From assembly GCF_029968035.1 (NCBI RefSeq), contig NZ_JASCIQ010000056.1, forward strand, positions 1 to 48,017: 48,017 bases of DNA. The letters run 5' to 3'. The DNA is from Streptomyces cavernicola (GTDB taxonomy: Bacteria > Actinomycetota > Actinomycetes > Streptomycetales > Streptomycetaceae). Below are positions 32,329-39,458 of this stretch, piece by piece; position 1 is the first letter of the stretch, and every line of letters begins with the position of its first letter. Made by a program: the position numbers and the translations under genes. The notes under the pieces are model-generated. The model was not told the origin of the DNA and did not search any database. It saw nothing but the letters and a program-made list of their open reading frames with translations.

Positions 32329-33774
32329 TCAGACCTGGACGCACACGTTGACCGGCTCGGAGAAGAAGTCGAGCGAGTGTTCGCCGCCCTCCCTGCCGAT
32401 GCCGGAGTCCTTGCTGCCGCCGAACGGGGTCCGCAGGTCGCGCAGGTTCCAGCAGTTGACCCAGACGACCCCGGCTTCGATCTGCGGGGCGACCCGGTGT
32501 GCGCGGGACAGGTCGGTGGTCCACACGGTCGCGGCGAGTCCGTAGCGGCTGTCGTTGGCGAGCCGTACCGCCTCTTCCTCGGTGTCGAAGGGGGCGACGT
32601 GGCACACCGGGCCGAAGATCTCCTCCTGCACGACGCGGGAGCTCTGCGGCAGCCCGGTCAGTACGGTCGGTTCGACGTGGAAGCCCTGGTCCCTGGCGTC
32701 GCCGAAGTGCGGCACCCCGCCGCCGGCGACGATCTTCGCGTTCTCGTCGGCGGCCAGCCGGTAGTAGGAGAGCACCTTGTCGCGGTGGGCGGCGGAGATC
32801 ATGGGCCCGTAACCGGTCAGGGCGCGGGCCCGTTCCCCGAGCCCGGCGACGAACTCCTCGAAGACCGGGCGCTCGACGTAGACGCGTTCGGTGCACAGGC
32901 AGATCTGCCCGGAGTGGGTGAACGCGGAGCGCGCGGTGCCGTCGACCGCCGCGTCGATGTCGGCGTCGGCGAAGACGAGTGCGGCGTTCTTGCCGCCGAG
33001 TTCGAAGGAGACCGGGGTGATGTGGTCGGCGGCGCCGCGCATGATGGCGGCACCGGTGGCCGAGGCGCCGGTGAAGGCGATGGCGTCCACGTCGGAGTGC
33101 GTGGTGAGGTACTCGCCCGCCGAGCCGGCGCCCCTGCCGTGGACGAGGTTGAACACGCCGGCCGGCAGCCCGGCCTCTCCGATCACCTCGGCGAGCAGTG
33201 TCGCCGAGGTGGGGGTCTCCTCGGAGGGCTTGGCGACGACGGTGTTGCCGGCCGCCAGCGCCGGTGCCACCTTCCAGGTGAGCAGCAGCAGCGGAAGGTT
33301 CCACGGCGAGACGACCGCGACCACGCCGAGCGGGCGGCGGACGGTGTAGTTGAGGGCCTGGCCCGATCCCGCGCTCCAGCCCGGGACCGCGGTGGCGTAC
33401 AGGTGCTCGGGACGGCCGTACAGGAGGTCGGCGTAGGCGCGGAAGTTGCCGATCGCCCGGGGGATGTCGACGGTGGCCGCCAGCTCGCGGGGCTTGCCGG
33501 TGTCGCCCACCTCGGCGTCGACGAACTCCTCGAAGCGCGCCTGGATGCCGTCGGCGATCCGGCGCAGGGCGGCGGCCCGGTCTTCGGCGGAGGTTCCGCC
33601 CCAGGGGCCGTTCAGCGCGGTGCGGGCCGCGTTGACGGCGGCGTCGACCGTCTCCCGGCCCGCCTCGGGAACCTGCCCCCGGACGGCGGCGTCGACCGGG
33701 TCGACCAGCGGAAGCATCGTGGTGGCGTGGCTGTGCGGAAGGAAGGTCCCGCCTATGTAGTGCGCCGGATTCAT
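32329..33774 (-). CDS. 2-aminomuconate (2-hydroxymuconate) semialdehyde dehydrogenase
   Basis: A 481-residue aldehyde dehydrogenase with Glu258 in FELGGKN and nucleophile Cys292 in SGQICLC, SPWNLP and EEIFGPV. SGQICLCTERVYV and the C-terminal GGEHSLDFFSEPVNVCVQ are typical of the 2-hydroxymuconic/2-aminomuconic semialdehyde subgroup. First gene of the minus-strand operon; start at 33774, while the open frame back to 33813 has no ribosome site. It oxidises the ACMSD product to 2-aminomuconate. A regulator-type inverted repeat lies about 90 bases upstream. Confidence 0.9.
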   Translation of the reverse strand: MNPAHYIGGTFLPHSHATTMLPLVDPVDAAVRGQVPEAGRETVDAAVNAARTALNGPWGGTSAEDRAAALRRIADGIQARFEEFVDAEVGDTGKPRELAATVDIPRAIGNFRAYADLLYGRPEHLYATAVPGWSAGSGQALNYTVRRPLGVVAVVSPWNLPLLLLTWKVAPALAAGNTVVAKPSEETPTSATLLAEVIGEAGLPAGVFNLVHGRGAGSAGEYLTTHSDVDAIAFTGASATGAAIMRGAADHITPVSFELGGKNAALVFADADIDAAVDGTARSAFTHSGQICLCTERVYVERPVFEEFVAGLGERARALTGYGPMISAAHRDKVLSYYRLAADENAKIVAGGGVPHFGDARDQGFHVEPTVLTGLPQSSRVVQEEIFGPVCHVAPFDTEEEAVRLANDSRYGLAATVWTTDLSRAHRVAPQIEAGVVWVNCWNLRDLRTPFGGSKDSGIGREGGEHSLDFFSEPVNVCVQV

Positions 33775-33864
33775 CTGCCTTGCCCCTTGTTCGTCGACTC
33801 TGGGTCCGCACAAGGAGCATCCGGCAGGTGATCTATGTCTGTCTAATATCTATCTTCGACTCGG

Positions 33865-33885
33865 CTATACCCGTTTAGGCATACC
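33865..33885. promoter_or_regulatory. Inverted repeat upstream of the semialdehyde dehydrogenase operon (LysR-type site)
   Basis: ATACCCGT-N3-GGCATA with flanking CT and CC. The same motif is found at 34886-34906 in front of the LysR gene. The arrangement TAT-N-CC ... GG-N-ATA is dyad-symmetric, as LysR regulators prefer. Confidence 0.6.
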
Positions 33886-33917
33886 CGGCGTACTTGCCAG
33901 GCGTACCTGTACGTGAC

Positions 33918-34844
33918 TCAGGACTCCTCCAGCTCGGCCGCGACAGACCTCAGCGTCGTCAGCAGCTTCTGCGTCGACGGGCCGAGCGGCCGGCCGGCGG
34001 GCAGGGTGACGCCCACGCTGTGCCCGATGGGCTCCAGCGGAACGGGGAGCGTGACGAGGCGCGGGTCGCCCCTGCCGATCAGGCCCGGCAGCACGGCGAC
34101 GACGTCGGTCTCGATCAGCAGCTGGCGAACGGTGAGGAACGAGGTGCACTCCACCCGGTTCTCGGGCAGAGCCAGGCCGTTACGGACGAAGAACTCCTCC
34201 AGCTCGCGGCGCAGCACCGTCTCCGTCCCGGGCAGGATCCACGGGTACTCCAGCAGATCCGCGAGGCCGACCTCTGCGCGGTCGCTCAGCGGATGGGCCT
34301 CGCCGACGACGACCTTCACGGACTCCTCGTAGAGACTCTCCCGGACCGTGGTGTCGCCGGCGAGGGAGGTGAGCCGGCCGAGAATCAGGTCGACCCGCCC
34401 GGCCTCCAGGCCGACCAGCAGTACCTCCGGCGTCGCCTCGCGCACCACGACCGTCAGCAGCGGGTGCCTTTCCTTCACCGCCGCGATGGCCCGGGGCAGC
34501 AGAAGGTTGGACCCTGCGAGGTGGGTGCCGACCACCACGGTCCCGCGGTCGGCTTCCGCGATCTCGGTCATATGGCGCGCCGCCTGCCGCAGCTGCGCGA
34601 GAACGGCGCGGGCGTGGTCGGTGAACGCCGCACCGAAGACGGTCGGCGTGATCCCGCGCGGCCCGCGGTCGTACAGCGTCACCCCCAGGATGGCCTCGAG
34701 ATCGTGCAGCCCACGGGTCACCACAGGCTGCGTCACATGGAGGGCGGCCGCGGCGCCGACGACGCTGCCCTGCTCGGTGAGCGCGTCGACCAGGATCAGA
34801 TGACGGAGCTTGAGGCGTCCGTCCAGCAGGCGAGGCATGTCCAT
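33918..34844 (-). CDS. LysR-family transcriptional regulator of the 3-hydroxyanthranilate genes
   Basis: A 308-residue LysR protein: N-terminal helix-turn-helix (about 10-70, LVDALTEQGSVVGAAAALHVTQPVVTRGLHDLE, landmark SVVGAAAALHVTQP) and a periplasmic-binding-like effector domain (about 98-300) with GTVVVGTHLAGSN and the LTSLAGDTT loop. The N-terminal LKLRHL and GPRGITPT features are like PcaQ/GbpR-type regulators of aromatic catabolism. It sits between the catabolic operon and the divergent permease-kynureninase operon, with near-identical inverted repeats on either side. Confidence 0.9.
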   Translation of the reverse strand: MDMPRLLDGRLKLRHLILVDALTEQGSVVGAAAALHVTQPVVTRGLHDLEAILGVTLYDRGPRGITPTVFGAAFTDHARAVLAQLRQAARHMTEIAEADRGTVVVGTHLAGSNLLLPRAIAAVKERHPLLTVVVREATPEVLLVGLEAGRVDLILGRLTSLAGDTTVRESLYEESVKVVVGEAHPLSDRAEVGLADLLEYPWILPGTETVLRRELEEFFVRNGLALPENRVECTSFLTVRQLLIETDVVAVLPGLIGRGDPRLVTLPVPLEPIGHSVGVTLPAGRPLGPSTQKLLTTLRSVAAELEES

Positions 34845-34885
34845 GAAGGAACCCTATAGCGGGGGACTCGCCATCTGGAGCTCAG

Positions 34886-34906
34886 CCATACCCGTCAGGG
34901 CATAGG
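34886..34906. promoter_or_regulatory. Inverted repeat between the LysR gene and the permease (LysR-type site)
   Basis: Second copy of ATACCCGT-N3-GGCATA, here ATACCC-GTCA-GGGCAT symmetric, matching the copy at 33865-33885 at 15 of 21 positions. It is 42 bases upstream of the LysR start, fitting autoregulation and control of the divergent operon. Confidence 0.6.
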
Positions 34907-35113
34907 TGGCGGATCGCGCGCGATCTGGCGTATTCATCGGTGAAGGAAGCGCGGCGCTATGACCGTACGGCTATGGCATCGAGCCAAGTTGGCATTGGCC
35001 GGGCATGACTCCCAGAGGTCACGATGAGCGTCACGATGTGGCGGCGAGCACACACGGGTGTGCCGGGGCTGGAACGCCCCTCGTCACAGGGCCCCAGCAG
35101 AAAGCAGGGACGC

Positions 35114-36496
35114 ATGACATCCCCCGTACGCGTACCTGACGTCGAGGCCAACCTGAAGCGCAGTATCACGCTGCCCCAGGCACTGGGCGTCTCCTTCCAC
35201 CAGATCGTAGGCGGCGGGGTCATAGCCCTGATGGGTGTGGCCGTCGCTCTCACCGGGGGCGGAGCGCCCCTGGCCTTCGCCATCGCAGCCGTGATGGTGA
35301 TCGTCTACTCAATGCCGGTCGCGGTGCTCGGCAGTGCCATGCCGGTGACCGGCGGCCGGTACAGCTACGCGGCCCGCCTGATCTCGCCGTCCATGGGCTT
35401 CACCACGATGTGGTTCTCGGTCCTGGTCACCATCCAGCTGAGCCTGATGGCGCTGGCGGGGGCCGACTACCTGCACAGCCTGGTTCCGTCCGTGCCGGCG
35501 CGGCCGCTGGCCCTCGGGCTGATCACGGTGTTCTTCCTGGCGAATCTGGCCGGCGCCGCGTTCTCCAACCGCCTGGGAATCGTCCTCGCCTTCGTCATGC
35601 TCGCGGCGTTCCTGCTCTACGGGTTCGCCGGGCTGCCGCAAGTCGAGTGGAGCACGCTGGGCGAGGTCGCGCCGAACGGCACAGGGAACCTGCTCACGGC
35701 GGCCGCTCTGCTCACCTTCGCCGTCACCGGCAGCACGTACGTCGCCGAGCTGGGGCGCGAGATGAAGCGGCCGGGGCGCGACATCCCGCTGTCGATGATC
35801 GGCGGCATCGTCCTTTCCGCCGTCCTGTACGTGTTCCTCGCGATCCCGTCGGTCGGCGTACTGCCGGTGCCCGATGTCGCGGGCAAGCCCATGTCGGTGG
35901 TGGCCGATCACGTCCTGTCGCCGGGCGGCTTCGCCTTCTTCATCCTGGGCGGAGCCCTCGCGTCCGTGGTGGGCCACATGAACTCGCTGCTGCTCACCGC
36001 GACCAAGCCTGTGCTCGCCGCCATCGGCGACGGCTGGCTGCCGCCGCGGCTCGGCGCCGTGAACGAGCGCTACGGCACACCGCACTGGCTGCTCTTCGGC
36101 CTCTACCTCATCGGTGCGGTTCCGGTGGTGATCGGGTTCAGCGTCGCCTCCATCGCCGGCATGGTGTCGGTCGCGGCCACGCCGATGCTCGCCATCATGA
36201 TCATTTCGTCCTGCCGGCTGCGGGCCCGTTACCCGAGGCTGTACGAGGCCGCGCCGTTCCGGATGCCCTGGCGCCTGCACCTCATCACCGTGGCTCTCGG
36301 CACGGTCGTGCTGGCCGTCCAGGCGTACCTGCTCCTCGACAAGCTGACCGGGCCGGCCGCGGTGGCGCTGGCGTGCTGGCTGGTGGCGGGCGCCGCCCTG
36401 TGGCTCGTGCGCCACAAGCATGCCGATGCGGTCGTCCAGGCCCGCCGTGACGCCGGGGCGGAAAGCGACCTGACCCCTCAGACCACGGCCGACTGA
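35114..36496 (+). CDS. APC-superfamily amino acid permease
   Basis: A 460-residue transporter with about 12 helices. The start at 35114 has AGGGA upstream and begins TSPVRVPDVEANLKRSITLPQALG; an in-frame ATG at 35024 lacks support. The APC signature is in helix 1 (FHQIVGGGVIALMG) and in ELGREMKRPGRDIPLSM after helix 6. It heads an operon with the metallo-beta-lactamase protein and kynureninase, so kynurenine, tryptophan or hydroxyanthranilate-related amino acids are likely cargo; the substrate itself cannot be read from sequence. Confidence 0.85.
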   Translation: MTSPVRVPDVEANLKRSITLPQALGVSFHQIVGGGVIALMGVAVALTGGGAPLAFAIAAVMVIVYSMPVAVLGSAMPVTGGRYSYAARLISPSMGFTTMWFSVLVTIQLSLMALAGADYLHSLVPSVPARPLALGLITVFFLANLAGAAFSNRLGIVLAFVMLAAFLLYGFAGLPQVEWSTLGEVAPNGTGNLLTAAALLTFAVTGSTYVAELGREMKRPGRDIPLSMIGGIVLSAVLYVFLAIPSVGVLPVPDVAGKPMSVVADHVLSPGGFAFFILGGALASVVGHMNSLLLTATKPVLAAIGDGWLPPRLGAVNERYGTPHWLLFGLYLIGAVPVVIGFSVASIAGMVSVAATPMLAIMIISSCRLRARYPRLYEAAPFRMPWRLHLITVALGTVVLAVQAYLLLDKLTGPAAVALACWLVAGAALWLVRHKHADAVVQARRDAGAESDLTPQTTAD

Positions 36497-36524
36497 ACGT
36501 ACGTACAACTCTCAGGAGCATCAC

Positions 36525-37364
36525 ATGAGTACGCAACTGACCCTTCTCGGCACCGCCGCCGGCCCGGCCCCCAAGCGGACCCGCAGCGCTCCCGCCCAGG
36601 TCATCGTCGTCAACGGGGCGAGCTATGTCGTCGACTGCGGCAACGGCGTCGCCCGCCAACTGGCCCTGGCCGGAGTGCCCTTGTCGTCCCTGCGCGGAGT
36701 GTTCATCACGCACCACCACTCCGACCACAACGCCGACTACGGCAACCTGTTCCTGCTCGCCTGGGCGGCCAACCTCGAACGCAGAGTTCCCGCCTACGGC
36801 CCTCCGCCGCTCACGCGGATGACCGAACAGTTCCTGGCCATGAACCGGTTCGACATCGACACCCGCATCGCCGACGAGGGCCTGCCGCCGCTGGGCGACC
36901 TCATCGCGCCGTCCGAGATCACCGAGGCACGCGTGGTGCACGAGGACGAGAACGTCCGGGTCACCGCCACGCTGGTGCACCACCCGCCGATCGCGACCGC
37001 CCTCGCCTACCGGTTCGACACGGCCGACCGTTCCATCGTCATCTCCGGGGACACCGCCCCGTCGGAGAACCTGATCCGGCTCGCCTCCGGAGCGGACGTC
37101 CTGGTCCACGAAGTGATGTACCTGCCGGCCGTCGACGCCATGGTGGCCGAGTTCAACGGCAAGACCCTGCGGCAGCACCTGCTCGCCAGCCACACCGACG
37201 TCGACCGAGTCGGACGCATCGCCCAGGAAGCCGGGGTGAGGACACTCGTCCTGTCCCACTTCGTCCCCACGGACGTCGACATCCCCGACGAGACCTGGCG
37301 CAAGCACGCCTCCCACGGCTTCGACGGCGACGTCGTCGTCGGCCACGACCTGCTGACCCTGTGA
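36525..37364 (+). CDS. Metallo-beta-lactamase-fold hydrolase (RNase Z/arylsulfatase-like branch)
   Basis: A 279-residue MBL-fold protein with the metal motif HHHSDH (His63, His65, Asp67, His68), a later ISGDT aspartate and LSHFVP histidine. The N-terminal LTLLGTAAGPAPKRTRSAPAQ is like the RNase Z/AtsA branch. AGGAG precedes the ATG. It lies between the permease and kynureninase, so a hydrolytic step feeding kynureninase is likely. N-formylkynurenine hydrolysis is a candidate because no classical kynurenine formamidase gene is in the window; no direct evidence supports it. Confidence 0.8.
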   Translation: MSTQLTLLGTAAGPAPKRTRSAPAQVIVVNGASYVVDCGNGVARQLALAGVPLSSLRGVFITHHHSDHNADYGNLFLLAWAANLERRVPAYGPPPLTRMTEQFLAMNRFDIDTRIADEGLPPLGDLIAPSEITEARVVHEDENVRVTATLVHHPPIATALAYRFDTADRSIVISGDTAPSENLIRLASGADVLVHEVMYLPAVDAMVAEFNGKTLRQHLLASHTDVDRVGRIAQEAGVRTLVLSHFVPTDVDIPDETWRKHASHGFDGDVVVGHDLLTL

Positions 37365-37381
37365 CGGAGAAGAGAGACCCG

Positions 37382-38623
37382 ATGCCCACGACACGATCCG
37401 AGTGCGAGCAGTACGACGCCGATGACCCGCTCGCGTCCCTGCGCGAAGAGTTCGTCCTCCCCGAGGGGGTGATCTATCTGGACGGCAACTCCCTCGGCGC
37501 CCTGCCGCAGACCGCCGCAGGCCGGGTCGCCGACATGGTCGAGACCGAGTGGGGGCAGGGCCTGATCCGCAGCTGGAACGACGCCGGCTGGTTCGACAAG
37601 CCCGGGGTGCTCGGCGACCGCATCGCCCCGCTGATCGGCGCCGGCACGGGTGAGGTCGTGGTCTGCGACTCCACCTCGATCAACCTGTTCAAGGTGTTCG
37701 CCGCCGCCCTCGCGATGCGCCCCGACCGCAAGGTCGTCGTCTCCGAGGCGGGCAGCTTTCCCACCGACCTCTACATGATGGAGGGCGCCACCGGGCTGCT
37801 CGACGGCTACGAGCGACGCCTGATCGGCGCCGGCGGGCCGACGCTGGAGGACGCACTCGACGAGGACGTGGCGGTCGTCGTCCTCAGCCACGTGGATTAC
37901 CGCACCGGACGCCTGCACGACATGGTCACGGTCACCGAGCTGGCGCACCGGCACGGCGCCCTGGTCGTGTGGGACCTCTGCCACAGCGTCGGCGCCCTCC
38001 CCGTCCACCTGGGCGACTGCCGGGCCGACTTCGCCGTGGGCTGCACCTACAAATATCTGAACGGCGGCCCCGGCTCTCCGGCCTTCCTCTACGTCGCCGC
38101 ACGGCACCAGGACGTGGCCCGGCAGCCGCTGTCCGGCTGGCACGGTCACGCCAACCCCTTCGCGTTCGCCACCGACTACCGCCCGGCCGACGGCATCACC
38201 CGGTTCCGTTGCAGCACCCCCCAACTGCTGTCGTACGCACCGCTGGAGGCGAGCCTCGACATCTGGGAGCGCGTCGACCTCGACCTGCTGCGGGCCAAGA
38301 GCCTGCGGATGACGGACCTGTTCATCGAACTCGTCGACCAGGAGTGCGCGGGGCTCGGCCTGGACATCGCCTCCCCGCGTGACGCGGACGCCCGCGGCAG
38401 CCAGGTCGCCGTGCGGCACGCGGACGGATACCCCGTGATGCGGGCGCTCATCGACCGCGGCGTCATCGGCGACTTCCGCGCACCGGACCTGCTGCGCTTC
38501 GGGTTCACCCCGCTCTACGTGCGCTACGTCGACGTGTGGGACGCGGTGCAGGAACTGCGCGACGTCCTCTCTTCCGAGGTGTGGCGCGACGTCCGGTACG
38601 CCACCCGCGCCCAGGTCACCTGA
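37382..38623 (+). CDS. kynU: Kynureninase
   Basis: A 413-residue PLP enzyme of the aminotransferase-V fold. YLDGNSLGALP near the N-terminus, SWNDAGWFDKP, CDSTSINLFK, the PLP-binding Asp198 in VWDLCHSVGALP and Schiff-base Lys224 in CTYKYLNGGPG are diagnostic. It cleaves kynurenine or 3-hydroxykynurenine to (3-hydroxy)anthranilate and alanine. ATG at 37382 is chosen; a GTG at 37361 overlapping the previous stop is possible. With the divergent operon it feeds 3-hydroxyanthranilate into meta-cleavage. A long hairpin follows. Confidence 0.95.
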   Translation: MPTTRSECEQYDADDPLASLREEFVLPEGVIYLDGNSLGALPQTAAGRVADMVETEWGQGLIRSWNDAGWFDKPGVLGDRIAPLIGAGTGEVVVCDSTSINLFKVFAAALAMRPDRKVVVSEAGSFPTDLYMMEGATGLLDGYERRLIGAGGPTLEDALDEDVAVVVLSHVDYRTGRLHDMVTVTELAHRHGALVVWDLCHSVGALPVHLGDCRADFAVGCTYKYLNGGPGSPAFLYVAARHQDVARQPLSGWHGHANPFAFATDYRPADGITRFRCSTPQLLSYAPLEASLDIWERVDLDLLRAKSLRMTDLFIELVDQECAGLGLDIASPRDADARGSQVAVRHADGYPVMRALIDRGVIGDFRAPDLLRFGFTPLYVRYVDVWDAVQELRDVLSSEVWRDVRYATRAQVT

Positions 38624-38634
38624 CGCCCCGGACG

Positions 38635-38684
38635 CCCCCGTCACAAGGCGGTGCAGCGGGCGCTGCACCGCCTTGTGACGGGGG
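38635..38684. terminator. Perfect 24-bp inverted repeat, bidirectional terminator
   Basis: Arms at 38635-38658 and 38661-38684 are perfectly complementary over 24 bp with only two bases between them. It lies between the convergent kynureninase and fasciclin genes and ends 3 bases from the fasciclin stop codon. Confidence 0.88.
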
Positions 38685-38687
38685 GCC

Positions 38688-39263
38688 TCAGCTCTTGGGC
38701 ATGAGGACGGTGTCGATGATGTAGACGTGGGCGTTGCCGGTCTTGACGTTGCCGCAGACCACGTTCGCCGAGTCGTTCACCTTGAACTTCTCGCCCGAGC
38801 CGGCGGTGGTCAGCTCCCCGCCTTGCAGAGTCTTGAAGGTTCCGTCCTGGAGTTTGTCCGGAGTGATCCGCTCACCCACGACGTGGTACGTGAGGATTTT
38901 GGTGAGCTGTGCCTTGTCGTTGAGGACCTTGTCGAGGTCGGCCTTCGGGATCTTGGCGAAGGCGTCGTTGGTCGGGGCGAAGACCGTGATGTCCTTCGCG
39001 TTGTTCAGGGTGTCGACGAGACCGGCCTTCTTCACAGCGGTGACCAGCGTCGACAGGGCCGGGTTGTTCGACGCGGCGGTCGCCACCGGGTCCTTGGCCA
39101 TGCCGTCGAACGAGCCCGCCCCGTCCTTCGGCACCGACGCGCACGCCGGACCGAACGGCCCGTCCATGCCTTGCGCAGAGGCGGATGTGGACAGTGCCAT
39201 CGAGGCGGGCAGTGCCAGTACCGCGGCGGCGACGAGAGCCTTGCGCACACGTAGAGCAGTCAT
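38688..39263 (-). CDS. Secreted fasciclin-domain protein, MPT70-like
   Basis: A 191-residue exported protein: signal peptide 1-30 (VRKALVAAAVLALPASMALS, then ASA|Q) and one fasciclin (FAS1) domain. GMAKDPVATAASNNPALSTL, NAKDITVFAPTNDAF, ILTYHVVG and VVCGNV ... VYIIDTVLMP follow M. tuberculosis MPT70/MPT83 segment by segment, including the cysteine pair (Cys41 and the VVCGN cysteine). GAGAGG precedes the ATG. Residues 32-130 differ at only one position from the lipoprotein at 41260-41913. Function is probably in cell-surface adhesion or redox stress; it has its own SigK-like promoter in the gap before it. Confidence 0.9.
   Translation of the reverse strand: MTALRVRKALVAAAVLALPASMALSTSASAQGMDGPFGPACASVPKDGAGSFDGMAKDPVATAASNNPALSTLVTAVKKAGLVDTLNNAKDITVFAPTNDAFAKIPKADLDKVLNDKAQLTKILTYHVVGERITPDKLQDGTFKTLQGGELTTAGSGEKFKVNDSANVVCGNVKTGNAHVYIIDTVLMPKS
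38874..39170 (-). repeat. 297-bp repeat shared with the second fasciclin gene, left inverted copy
   Basis: Encodes fasciclin residues 32-130. The matching copy at 41434-41730 lies on the opposite strand, and the compared DNA segments are nearly identical, including most third positions. The two copies flank the molybdoenzyme gene as an inverted pair. Confidence 0.75.
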
Positions 39264-39382
39264 GATCGAACCTCTCCGGGCGGCGGAAGGCTCTCAGAAC
39301 CCGCCGCGCCCTGGGTTGGCTGCCAAGCCGGGTGGAGGAGGAAGACCGAGGTCCTCGGCCTGACGTTCCGCATCCACCTACG

Positions 39383-39411
39383 GGTAATTCGGAGCGGGTC
39401 GGGCGGCGGAT
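39383..39411 (-). promoter_or_regulatory. SigK-like ECF promoter of the secreted fasciclin gene
   Basis: Read on the minus strand: ATCCGCC, 13 bases, CGAATTACC. The same motif with the same spacing is found at 41182-41210 and 42098-42126. It lies about 120 bases before the start codon. Confidence 0.75.
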
Positions 39412-39458
39412 GTATCGGATGCGGATCTTTCCCGGTTTCCGGCCGCCGGCCCCACGGG

